From the NCBI GenBank assembly GCA_001986395.2, contig MQVO02000006.1:1550001-1614000 (forward strand): DNA of 64,000 nucleotides, in the 5' to 3' direction. The translations under genes and the position numbers were made by a program. The notes below the pieces were generated by a model that searched no databases, was not told where the DNA came from, and saw only the letters and a list, made by a program, of their open reading frames with translations. The DNA is from Irpex lacteus (lineage: Eukaryota > Basidiomycota > Agaricomycetes > Polyporales > Irpicaceae). Positions 12,136-22,761 of this stretch are shown here, piece after piece; the stretch's first letter is position 1; every line of letters begins with the position of its first letter.

Positions 12136-14896
12136 ATGCCGAATTTTAGGGACCCAGGGCTTGAGCCTGACGACGACGAACGCTTTGCCTATACGGAGGC
12201 CGTGTTCGATGATGACCCCGTCATAACCGACGACTACATCTCCGGTATTTATGGGCGTACGAAGAACGTGGAGAGGTTCCTCAGGACAAGAAGTGAAGAA
12301 GACAAAGCCGCCCGTTGCGCCCGGATCATTGATTATATGGCGAAGACAGAGCGCATGGACCTGACCACCTTCTTGAAGTGCATCAGCTGGGGTCTCAAGG
12401 TCGACAAGACCTCCAAGGACTACGGGGTCATACGATACTCTCGCACAGGCTTCCTACACTCCGACGACTTCGAGGAAATACTCCAAATCTGGTGCTTTCC
12501 TCCACGACGCCATCAAGCAGGCATCCGGACTCAAGGCGGGAAGGGGACCTTAGAACGCTGGGCAGAGCAGAATATCACGATGCGAATGAACGAAGAGATG
12601 AAGAATCTGATCCCTGTCACACTATCCCCTCCTGAAGAGCTATCAGAAGAGTCTCTGCTCTCGTTCTCTCTCACGAATCTGCGCGCGGACTTCGAAAAGG
12701 CCGCCCCTCTGACCTGGAGGATTCTCTTCGCAGCCTCGACCACACCCCTACAGATGAAGCGTTCAAAGAAGGACCCTTCACCCGTAAGTTGTTATCTCTA
12801 TTGCTATTCCCATGCTACGTATCGCTAATACACTGCATACAGTCTGTGTGTACCATCATGAGTATGCTTTCCTTCAGCCGCTCCCATCACCGGTGCCGCC
12901 TCCAGAAATACCTGTCTGTGTACTTCGCTTCGTGTGGTCTTGCTGCAAAAGCGAATGATCTCACGAACGCTCTGGGGCTCACGATGAGCCAGTCTTGGAA
13001 GTACGAGGCACTCGATCTCCTCTCTGCATCGAAGCACAAGGCTATGCAGCGCGATATACAGGACCCGGACAAGCAGGCGGTCCACTCGTACGACAACCTC
13101 AATATCCGGTTCACGAAGCTCGAGCAACGCCTCGACAACCAGACCCACTTTGACAGTGGTTGCGCCGCCACCGTCTTCGTCATCGAGAACCCAGAGCTTC
13201 CTCTCCCCGACGTCGACGCTTTCCGTGCGAAGTGGGCTGAAGGCGTTCTCAATCCTATCAGTGCATTCGACATTCTCAAGCTCGACGAGGACGCGGCCGA
13301 CCGCATCTTCAAGTTCAATAAATGGCAGGTTCTCAATATCCTTCTCGAGGCCCCGAAGTTCGACCGCGATAACTATCGCTCGCGGAACAATCCCATCTTC
13401 CATCGTCCCCCACCTGTCCAGCAGCTTCCCACCGGCAAGAAGTACGTTCACACACAGTATATTCTCGATACTGCGCACATCGAGGAGGTCTCGCTCGAAG
13501 GCAATCTGCGTTGTCTGGAGGAGTGGTTCCGTCAACTCCATCTAAGTACCGATGAGGCGCAGAAGAAGCTAACGCACAAGAAACTCTGGCTCTGGATGGG
13601 GGACCAGCTCACTGTCTCGCGTATTCGATCTCTACAACAACTGCGGGCTAGCGAGCTCAACTGGTGGCATCGTCTGGAGCATCTGGTCCCCTTCTTTGGC
13701 TGGCTTCACGCGCAAATGGCTCAGGAGGAATCAATTCACAAACAACACTACGCTACTGGTACTGGTGGACTTAAACAGGCCTTCGATCTTCTTAAGCGAA
13801 AGGGACTGCATGCAGCTGCGGTTCAGGGAAACTTTCACCAACGTGTTCGCGAAGCTTATCATCACATTCTGGAGGCGCACATCCGTGACATATGGGAAGT
13901 TATTGGAGACGCGACGGATCTTGCCCAGCTGCGACAGAAGTCCCCCAAGGAGCTCGACGAACTGGCAGCCCGAATCGTGGACGAGTTCGCATCGACGCAA
14001 GCATATCAGCGACTCTATCGGAAAGCCTCAACAAAGCAAGATCACGTACTCGAGAATCAGATCCTCTTCATGCGTGATCTTCTCGACTACGTGAATCTCG
14101 ACGATGCGATGCGCACCGGGGATGTGGGAAGGATGTTCGACCTCATGCCCCGCCTACTGTTTCGCTTCCATGGCGGAAACAACTGGAAGTATACCCTTGA
14201 AGTTCTGGAGTCTCTGCAAGGGCTCCTGCGCGAGTTTCCCCCTGACTTTAGGTATGTCACTCATGTCTTTGAGCTTTGTTATCTTACTAAATCATGCTTG
14301 CATCGTAGAGCCTACGTCATGTACTACTGCTGGCTGGCTTGTACAAACGACGGAGAGAACTTCGTCTCGATGGATATGCTTCAAGAGCGTAACGTACGAG
14401 ACATCAAGGTGTGTGTTACTTACAATACCAACTCGTGATGATATTAACATGCATACCTCAGTCGACCTTTAGTGTCCATGGTCCCTATGCATCCTGGGAT
14501 TACATTAAGAAGATTTCCGCGGCCATCCCCACACTTCGCAAGGTGAAAGATCACACAGAGGCAGAGTTCAATAACTTCTATCGCGGCAAATCCCATACGT
14601 CCCCCCAGAAAGAGAAGGACGTCAAACACCTCCAGCAGTCTTACAAGAATTCCGACATCCATGTCTACACGGCCGGACGCCATCTCCCCAAGGCACGCAG
14701 GGCGAAGGACTTTCTTGCCACTGGTAGCGACATCCTGAAGCTTCAAGGAACGATTGATCGATGGTCAGAACGCCGCCTGAAAGCTCGCTCACAGCAGGAG
14801 ATTTGGGAAGACCCTGAAATCACTCTCAATCAGAACGAAGACTCGGACGATGATATGTACTTGGATTGGGACTTCAACGCGATGCAGGTTGATTAG
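12136..14896 (+). CDS. DUF6589-like protein, probable transposase
   Basis: 863-aa protein with exons 12136-12783, 12843-14251, 14309-14408 and 14462-14896; all phases close. The frame is open upstream to a GTG at 12100, but the first ATG is at 12136 (MPNFRDPG). The large middle and C-terminal region resembles the fungal DUF6589 family, recognised from memory by the motif WMGDQLTV near residue 466 followed by LVPFFGWLHAQM, FHQRVREAYHHIL and FHGGNNWKYTLE. The C-terminal tail is acidic. DUF6589 genes are multicopy in Agaricomycetes. The location inside a transposon bounded by a target duplication argues that this is the transposase; GDQLT may hold a catalytic acidic residue, which is inference. 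The stop is 26 bp from the helicase stop on the opposite strand, so the 3' UTRs probably overlap. Confidence 0.8.
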
Positions 14897-14922
14897 ACGG
14901 GGTATATAGTACATGTATTATA

Positions 14923-16364
14923 CTACAGGCGCATATGATAATCAAATGTAATCTCTTTGCGAGGTCGCGGTCGAGGACGAGGGCGAGGGACCTCTGGGTC
15001 TCGAGTACTAGTAAGATCTTCGGTTCCAGGCTCAGGAACTTGCGAGGTTGACGGTACAGGTTGCTCATCCAGAGTAATACGGGAGGAGGAAGCCACAGGT
15101 ACACCGGAACTGAGAGTGTTGCTTTGGGAGCTCGTTGCCGTCTTCGATGTTGCAGCCTTCTTCGACGTCGAGCTCGCAGCCTTCTTCGACGTCGAGCTCG
15201 CAGCCTTCTTCGATGTCGCAGCAGCTTTCTTCGATGTCGAGGCTGGTGGGTCAGGCTTCTTAGCAGCCCGCGGTTTTCGTACAGCCTTGGGTTTCAAGCC
15301 CGAGAGAGGTTGTTGCCAGTTCAGAGCCTTAGACGGAGCAAGAGGGACCGGCTGAGGTTCTTGAGGTACTAGAGACGGCTGAGATGACTCCGAGATAAGC
15401 GGCTGAGCCAGAGGGACTTGCGAAGAGTCGTTAGTGAACTTGGTAGTCCCAGGAACAAAGAAGCTGACGTCCAGCGATGGGGAGGGTGCATCCTCTTGAG
15501 GTTTTGCTTCTTCGCGCAACTTGCGTCGTTTCTCGCGTTTGTTTGCGTTGTACCGATCAGTGGCTTGTCGCTTTGTCTCTACCACCTTCGGAACCTTGTT
15601 TGGATTGACCTTACCTTCGCTGATATACCAACGATCATCTGCCTCTTCCATACGAGCCAGCACAAGCTCTCCAATCCTCTCGCGAAAAGCCCAGTCCGGA
15701 AGCTGAATCTTGAGGTCTTCTGCAGTACGTATGCCGCCATTTGTTGCCAGAAATGCAGCCGTCTTGTCAGGTAGCAGCGATTCAGGTCCCCAGGCACACC
15801 GAGAGTAGTGACTGAGCCAATGCTTGTAGCGAAACGTCTTGAGGTCGTTGAGGACAAATTCGCGCCTCTCAGTACGTCGCAAACCTTTTCTGCGAGGGGC
15901 ACGGGTCTTGATGGGCTTGGGGAACGGAGCTTTGACCTTCAGGCAGAGTTCCCAGATATACTGTTGCCACCGAGTCAAGGGGCAAAACCGTGCCTTCAAC
16001 GCTGCAATGCAGTTGTCACAGTTGTGGCAGTTGTTGCCAAGTCCTACCAGTGCTATCATTAGCCTTGCAGAAGTTGAACAGTATGTACTTACGACGATTG
16101 GTACGCGGGTTTTCGAAATAAACGTCGTATACATCACGGCGACACCCAGAGGTCGTGGCCATCTCGCGCATCGCACGTTCGATATTCTTCCTGGGCTCTT
16201 TGTCCATTTCCAGTACAGCATCCAACGTCTCTTGAGCAGCGGTCTGTGGAGGAACAACCGGTGCCTCCTCTGCCTCCTCATCTGCCGTCGCCTCCTCCTC
16301 CGCTGCCTCCTCCTCCGCTGCCTCCTCCTCCGCTGCCTCCTCCTCCGCTGCCTCCTCCTCCTCC

Positions 16365-16396
<32 letters not shown>

Positions 16397-18372
16397 GGAC
16401 GACGACGAAGATGACGACGAAGCAGCGTCTTCAGCCCACCATTCATCATCTTCTTCATCCTCGTCCCCTTCATCTACGGTCGCTGGAACGTTGGCTGCAC
16501 CTGGAGGGGGAGCATCGACGTCGATTACCTCTCCTGCGAATGGGTCATCGACGTCGATGGTCCCGGTAATACCTGCGAGGGTCTCAGCCAGAGATAACTC
16601 AATGGCTTCGCGCTTGACCTCGAGTTCAGCCTCGTCCAACTCCTCCTTCTTGGCTTTCTTCGACTTGGGTTTCTTGACGCGTTTCTTGATCATCTGGAAG
16701 ACAGACTTCTCGACGAGAAGAATCGCCTCCGCAGGCTCGCCGTCCCGTCCAGCACGTCCGAAATGTTGCATCCATTCAGCGAGGGAAGACGTCGTCTTGA
16801 ACTGGTATACTCGCCGGATATTGGATATATCCATTCCCTGTGGTAGACACGAATGTAGTCAGATAGAGACAATGAGATACATACACTTACCATGCCTGCC
16901 ACCTCCGTGGAAACGAGGATCCTGATCTTGCCCTCACGGAACAGGCGCATCACTCGTCGCTTCGTCAATGGATGCCTGAAGCTGTGAAGGAATTCGACTT
17001 GGTCTCGTTGTTCCGGGGGCAGTTTGCTCTGAAGATGTTCCGCGACCTCCTTAGCAGCATCGCGACTATTGACATAGATAATACTCTGTTCCAGCTCGTC
17101 CGTCTGGGGGTTCGGACGTAAGGCCAGGTCAGCAAGAACCTCCAGGTCGTCCTTGCCACCAGGAAGCGTCCCGACGATGGGAGTAATGTTCGGACGGTCG
17201 TTGCCAAGATTCACTTTGAACGTCCTGTTGCGGTTGTACTCAAGCTTGTCGAGAGTTTCGTCGAGGAGAGCGGGAGTGAGGGTGGCAGACGCGATCAGGA
17301 AAGGAGTGGTGATAGTCATGAACGAACGCATCTTGCCAAGTTCGTCGAAGTCCTTGCGGAATGTCTCACCCCAGTGCTTGATACAATGAGCTTCGTCAAT
17401 GACAGTAGTCCGGACACGGCGCATCCAGGCGGCGTTTCGCATGAACTTCGAGAAACGTTCGTGCTTGAGAATCATCTCCGGGGAGGTTATTATCACTCGT
17501 ATCTTGTGGTTCTTGAGGTCCTAGTCGAAAAAAAATAAGGTATGGAGTATATCATTATGCTGATACATGACCATGTACGTACCTTATGCAACTGATCATT
17601 GTACGTCTCCCCGTTTACTGCTGCCGCAGATATTCCCATAGCGTTGAAGGCAGCAGCCTATAAACAGTTGCTGGTGTCAGTATACGTGTGCAAGGAGGAT
17701 GTAGTATGATACAGGTACGCATATAATGACTTACCTGCTCTTTCTCGAGCTCATTGAGAGTCGAAACGATTATTACCTTGGAGTAACCGGTCTTGTCTGC
17801 AAACAGAGGGAGGACGAAGGGAAGCGTCTTCCCTGATCCTGTTCCAGCAATTAGCACGGTATCAAGACCAAGGAGCACCGCCTCGGCGACATCCAGCTGC
17901 CAGCTGTGAGGCCGGAAGCCCTTGCATTCCAAGCATCCGTCGCTCATCAAAGCTCGCGCCGCCGCGGAGTCATACTTGCGGCTTTTGTGAGCTTCTTGTC
18001 GAGCTTTCTCGAGTAACTTGGTGGATCTAGCTTTCTCGATGGCAGCAGGATCCTTGTCAGGAGTTAAAGCAGTCGGCACATTTGCTTTCGTGCCACTGTT
18101 GTCCTGCTGTACCACCGCCGCTGGGGCAGCGCGTCGAGCATCTGCAGCTCGATGGGGGGGCTATAAAAATAATCGGCATATTGTAAGAATAGAAGAACAA
18201 TGTTTAGAACGTTTTATACCTGTTTACTCGACTCTGAAGAGTTCCCTTCTGCTTGCGAAGCAGGAGCAGCAGCAGAACTTGCACTTGGTGCTGCTGGCTT
18301 TGCGGGGGTCTTTTTCTTGCGTAAAAAATTCTTTATTTTCGGGGTTTTGAACGAGGGTAGGGAAAGAGGCAT
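14923..18372 (-). CDS. RecQ-type DEAH superfamily 2 helicase of the transposon
   Basis: 1,049-aa ATP-dependent 3'-5' DNA helicase. Minus-strand exons are 18372-18220, 18160-17735, 17657-17583, 17520-16891, 16837-16093 and 16043-14923, all in phase. Walker A is GTGSGKT (about 157-163) and motif II is DEAH (about 260-263). Motif VI reads QHFGRAGRDGE. The RecQ zinc-binding module is present: CRRDVYDVYFENP followed by CHNCDNC. An insertion of about 150 residues, rich in Glu and Ala with a long run of Glu and an Asp/Ser stretch, lies between the helicase core and the zinc module. The C-terminus has basic Ser-Thr-Ser-Lys-Lys-Ala-Ala repeats and a Pro-Arg run near the end. The N-terminus (MPLSLPSFKTPKIKNF) is basic, consistent with nuclear import. 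It lies tail-to-tail with the DUF6589 gene and probably helps transposition by unwinding DNA. Confidence 0.9.
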
Positions 18373-18453
18373 AATTAAGATATTACTAGAGCAAAGGAGG
18401 GGAAGACGAAGTTACGAGAGTACATGGAGGACAGCGATCATTATTGCTATAAA

Positions 18454-18467
18454 CTAAGCGCCCAATT
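18454..18467 (-). repeat. Inverted subterminal repeat copy
   Basis: The minus strand reads AATTGGGCGCTTAG, one mismatch from the two copies near the left end. Confidence 0.6.
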
Positions 18468-18516
18468 ATCGACGCGTTCATTAGAACTCATGAGCTGTCA
18501 AAACCTGTGCTTCTCG

Positions 18517-18635
18517 ATCACGTGAGACTGATCTACACCCACCACTGACAAAATCTACCAGACTTTCTGGATCTGACGGCGTCTTCCCATTCTCCATCAG
18601 CCGTCCCTAATCCGGAAACGTCTGGTTCGAGACTA
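18517..18635 (-). repeat. Right inverted terminus of the transposon
   Basis: Read inward on the minus strand it begins TAGTCTCGAACC. The inner block at 18564-18517 mirrors the left end. The terminal TAG lies in frame with the interrupted host gene and supplies a stop codon right after the target duplication. Confidence 0.85.
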
Positions 18636-18644
18636 CACCAGAAC
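18636..18644. repeat. Right target-site duplication, 9 bp
   Basis: CACCAGAAC, identical to the copy at 11805-11813. Confidence 0.9.
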
Positions 18645-19433
18645 CTGATGAGGCAACCAGTGCAAATTCCTCCACGTAGCGCCTCTCCATACTTTCCAAA
18701 ACAACTCGACCGCTCGTTCGTTGATCCGGGCAACCGGGCCTGACGGGGTACCCCACCACCTCAAGCTTCTCTTGAAGGCGTCATCGGAGGCGGAGATATC
18801 GTCTGCATTACCGGAGGGTGGCTCGGTGGTGTTACCTGAACGATGGGCATGCTTAGACCACGCACGGGCGCCCGCGGTGAGTCCGGCCTTGTTGGGGACG
18901 AGAAATGCTTGGAGGCAGATCTCTTGCGTTGGTGGTGGTAATCTGGACAGCGCTGAGCCTGTTGTGTAGGCCAGACCATGTGATATGTATGATGAGAGTA
19001 ACCCATTCTCTGTGGCGTCGAGGGTGTGCTCTTCCGGCAACTCTTCGTCCTGTTGAATTCGACGGATTTGATTGTTGAGGCGAGCGCGTTCAATTGCTGC
19101 TGGAGGGTGCTCCACCATATTGTAGCAATGCGGTGTTGGAATCAGTTTATCTTCGTTTGTGTTTTTGTCTTTCGACAACTCGCCGCTGGTGTTGCCAACA
19201 GCGAGACGGGCGGCAGGTTCATGCTGTGAAGCTAACGACGACGACTCGAGGGCACCCTCCTGAGCGTTGTTGGTATCATTTGCGTGTGGCGTAGACATAG
19301 CAATGTCGTTGCCTTCCTGAGCAAACAGTCAGTATCATTAGATGCCGCAGTCGTGAGATACGATGCGCACCTCAGCGACCTTGTCTTTCGACACGACGGT
19401 CAAAAGTTGAGAGCCTTTGTGGCGGGCTGCCAT
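18636..19433 (-). pseudogene. Conserved fungal unknown protein, N-terminal 248 codons (split by transposon)
   Basis: The N-terminal half of the gene uses exons 19433-19371 (MAARHKGSQLL) and 19316-18636, in phase. The last part reads GARAWSKHAHRS, then WWGTPSG, then TWRNLHWLPHQVLV, after which the transposon's own first three bases give TAG. The continuation lies 6.8 kb away at 11804. The intact product would be about 345 aa; I recognise it as a conserved fungal protein but know no function. No signal peptide or membrane segment is seen. A truncated 248-aa product could still be made because start, intron and an in-frame stop are present, but it would lack the conserved C-terminus. Confidence 0.85.
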
Positions 19434-20383
19434 GGCACGCCCCTGATCGAGACAAGGCAAATCAAGAGGGGGGGCGGCAAAAAGTTTTGAGACACCAAGC
19501 TCGAAAGTTTCGGGGTCCCTCAATGGGGGGTACCCCCACCCACCTGCCTAATTAAGTGCTCATTTTGATCCTTTCGCGGCCAGCCATTGGTCGTGTGAGG
19601 CCTTGAGCGCTTGCTGGTTGCCAGAGGCTTTGTGCGCTTTTGAGCAAGGAATCTGCGACTTTGGACGGCAATCATCGCTGTTTGTTCCGTACTCTAAAAG
19701 GGGCATCCTTCACGTGATTTTTGTGCACCTTGAAGCGTCGATATAGCCATTATGCCTGCATGGTTTCTTAATTCAACTACAAAGTGTACCCATACGTACC
19801 CGTTAGTATGCTCCTCCAAAATATCGAATGAGGATGAATTACCAGAACGCAAGTTTTCGAGCACGCCTGCAAAAAGTTGCCAAAAAAGACCCCGTGCACC
19901 AGTAGGGTGGGGACCCCTTGGGAGGTCGCTTTCACCGATCTGGATCTCGCCCCCCTCTTGAGGCAAATCACGGAGAATCACGGTGATCTTCTCTTGCAGA
20001 CGGTGATCTGATCGTACCGATGATACCGATCGCTATCTGAGATTCCATTCCAGCGCTATCTGCTAGCCTCTTTCTCATCCCTTGAACCTTCCACCTTTCA
20101 CCATCGTGTGTTTTGTCAAATTTTCGTAGCCAACGCTCGAATATCGTGGTTAATAATCGCACTCTCTGTTGGAATGACAAGAATTAGCACATTAGCTGGC
20201 TATATCTGCTGTAATATGCCCTTGTTCACAGGATAGTGAAACAAACGCAGGGACAGGCACGAACGGTCAAGCAAAGATTGCATTGCCTCGGTCAAGTCCA
20301 AGTCCCGCGCTGATACGCGCACGCCCGTACAAATACTGCAGAGAAGTACAACTGTCAATTTCTTACTAGTCTCAGTCCAAACT
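19434..20383. other. Gene-free stretch between divergent genes
   Basis: This holds the 5' flank of the broken host gene on the left and of the peroxidase on the right. No open frame here shows a domain or a consistent exon structure, and no repeat is apparent. Confidence 0.5.
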
Positions 20384-20390
20384 TATATAA
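20384..20390 (+). promoter_or_regulatory. TATA box of the heme-thiolate peroxidase gene
   Basis: TATATAA stands 70 bp before the start codon, followed by a pyrimidine-rich leader. Confidence 0.6.
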
Positions 20391-20453
20391 CACCCAGCCT
20401 CGTCTTCTTCTTCCTCAGGACACCTCCCACCTCGCCAGCCTCCTCCTTTAACC

Positions 20454-21701
20454 ATGTCTTCCACAGAGTCAGTGCAGCCCCACGCCCACTCCAACAGCAA
20501 ATGCCCCGTCACTGGTGCTACTGGCGTGAGCCCTCATGCGTTCATTCCCCCACAGGAAGGCGACTCTCGCGCACCTTGCCCCGCCATGAACTCCATGGCA
20601 AACCACGGATACCTCCCCCGTGACGGCAAGGAGATCAACGCAGACATGATAGTGAAGGCACTCATGAAGTGCTTCCGTCTCTCGAAGCCTCTCGCGTGGT
20701 TCCTCACACACGGTGCACTTACTCTTCTCAACCAAGGGTCTGGCAACTTCCAACTCTCTGATCTCGCCAGACATAACCACATCGAGCACAATGCGTCTCT
20801 CTACCACCCTGACGCGGCTGAGCGGGAGGAGTACGCACCAATTCATGGAGACCCTGAGTTGCTTAAGTTGGTGTTCGAGGACTCTGAGGACGGTGTCATC
20901 ATGACGCCTGAAGACATCGCGAAAGTTCGCGTCCGCCGCGAGCTCACATCCAACCCTCCCCTCGACTTCATCCACGCCGAACTCGCCCGAGGCGAGATCG
21001 CCATCGTCCTCAACATGTTCAACAACCCCGATCCAGAGCTTCATAAGACCAAGAACGTTCCGTTCCTGCGTCGCACCACTCTCGGCAAGATCTGGAAGGT
21101 GTTGTCGAGGAAGAAGGACGACCCCGCTACGACTCCCTTGGATGGCGCACCTATCGAGAGGATGCGGTATTGGTTCGAGCACGAGAGGTTGCCGGAGGGT
21201 TGGACGCCGTACCATACGACGACGTTGACGCAGACGGTCATCACCGTCAGCCGGATTAGGGATAGGATGCATCTTCTGGAGAGGGAGAACAAGAAGAAGG
21301 CGAAGACAGCTGCGAAGACGAAGGAGGTCTCTGAACCTGCACCTGCACCTGCAGTTACGTCGGTACCCGAAGACGTGCCCGTACCTTCTACTCTCGTCGA
21401 GAATCAGAAGGAGCCTATCCCAGTCTCAGACGAGTCCTCGTCGGACTCGGAGCTCGACGACGCAAACACACTTCCCGTCCCTCCTCTCATGCATACCCGC
21501 GAGAACTCTGCCTATTCCGCCACCGACAGCGAGTTCTCCGCCGGGATACATACTCCTCAGGCCTCCGAATTCGCCCAGCCCGCTGCCGTTTCGAAGGATG
21601 GCTACCCCTTCGAACTTCAGCTCCCCGAGATTGTTGAGCACGTGGATCAAAAGACTGTGGATGTCACCCACCACGATATCCCCATTGTCGCTTCGGCTTA
21701 A
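20454..21701 (+). CDS. Heme-thiolate peroxidase (chloroperoxidase/UPO superfamily)
   Basis: Single-exon gene for a 415-aa protein of the Peroxidase_2 family, heme enzymes with a cysteine thiolate ligand that use hydrogen peroxide to oxygenate or halogenate substrates. The PCP motif (residues 41-43, Cys42 as proposed heme ligand) lies in the typical context APCPAMNSMANHGYLPRDG. The distal motif reads EHNAS at 111-115, with Asn where EHD is common. No secretion signal is visible, unlike well-known unspecific peroxygenases, which suggests an intracellular enzyme. After about residue 275 a low-complexity Pro/Ser/acidic tail of some 140 residues follows. The intron-free structure is unusual beside its intron-rich neighbours. 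Substrate unknown. Confidence 0.87.
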   Translation: MSSTESVQPHAHSNSKCPVTGATGVSPHAFIPPQEGDSRAPCPAMNSMANHGYLPRDGKEINADMIVKALMKCFRLSKPLAWFLTHGALTLLNQGSGNFQLSDLARHNHIEHNASLYHPDAAEREEYAPIHGDPELLKLVFEDSEDGVIMTPEDIAKVRVRRELTSNPPLDFIHAELARGEIAIVLNMFNNPDPELHKTKNVPFLRRTTLGKIWKVLSRKKDDPATTPLDGAPIERMRYWFEHERLPEGWTPYHTTTLTQTVITVSRIRDRMHLLERENKKKAKTAAKTKEVSEPAPAPAVTSVPEDVPVPSTLVENQKEPIPVSDESSSDSELDDANTLPVPPLMHTRENSAYSATDSEFSAGIHTPQASEFAQPAAVSKDGYPFELQLPEIVEHVDQKTVDVTHHDIPIVASA

Positions 21702-22761
21702 TCTCTTTATTTCTTGATATTTATGGCTTCTTATAGGATCCTAACATGTTGTAGCATAGTATATCTTACGGCTTCGATTTAAGTAGTACCTTGTTTCACT
21801 CCAGTATGCCTCTGCCTGTATTTTGTGCATGCAATCTATACGATCTAGTAGTTTCCTGACTTAATGCGACGTCCAATGGTTACCGACCACTGAAAGGCTT
21901 GGCCTGATACGATCATGTGACCCATACAATCGGCGCGTCTCGCCTAAGCCGCAGGCCTCGGAAGTTTGTTCGGTACTACGTCCACCGTCGTGACCGGCAC
22001 GATATACCAGCTCGTTCTTGACAAGCAGGTTCGATCATCTTTATGAAGATTGTCTTGCTATTGACGAAAGTGTTATGTGTAACGTATACAGAGCGTCACG
22101 GTAAAACGCAAATACTCGTTGAACAGCGCGGATCCCCCACCCCGGACTTTATACGAAAGACGATACTCAATGCAACGAATACATTACCAACTTGTAAGGA
22201 CCCTGCCAGTGAGAGCTATTTACAGCTTAATTGAAGGCCTACCCAAGTAGTCGCACGGTACGTCCACCTAAAACCGTGTCTATTTCAGTCGTCACTCAAC
22301 GTTACTCAACTCTGCGCACTTCGGATAAAGCTTTCTTAAACTTCGCGACAGACGAAAGACATACCACGTCATATGTCCCTGTATGCCGAGGTACCGGTCG
22401 CCTCTAAAGGAAACTATGACGACCCTCAATAGGTCTACCTGTGCAAAATGAAAGGGATGGGACGCGTTCCGGTGCCGGCACGGGTGATTGGCATGATTTT
22501 GGCATTATATGACGGAACAGAGAAGGTTCGTCGGATGTTGAGGTAGAATGGTGGGAGAGGTGGTATGACCTGCAAGTTGTGGTGTTGGTGACTTCGTGTG
22601 CAGAGGGGCCTGAGTCTCAGGGTTATGGACGGGCCAGGGCGGCGAAAAGGACGCACGAGAATGTTCTCTTGCTGAAGGTATTTAAGGTTGGCCATACCAG
22701 CCTTCATCTTTGTGCTCAGACAGCCTGACAGCCCTATAACTCCCCTCTTCCTGCCATCGAA
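21702..22761. other. Gene-free stretch; 5' flank of the AA9 gene
   Basis: No supportable gene. TATTTAAGG at 22679-22687, about 80 bp before the AA9 start codon, is a plausible TATA element. Confidence 0.5.

Larger units (their letters stand above)
11814..18635. mobile_element. DUF6589/RecQ DNA transposon (AcademH-like), 6,822 bp
   Basis: The element carries two convergent genes, a DUF6589-like protein (probable transposase) and a RecQ-type helicase. Both ends begin TAGTCTCG when read inward, and a second, longer inverted block lies 71-93 bp inside each end. Perfect 9-bp direct repeats flank it. Removing the element and one repeat copy restores an open reading frame across a conserved gene, which fixes both ends to the base. 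From memory, a helicase-encoding branch of the Academ superfamily (AcademH) described in fungi and animals has 9-10 bp duplications and a separate superfamily 2 helicase, the closest match I know; the assignment needs a profile search. Both genes keep intact frames and the duplication shows no mismatch, so insertion is recent and the element may be active. Confidence 0.88.
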
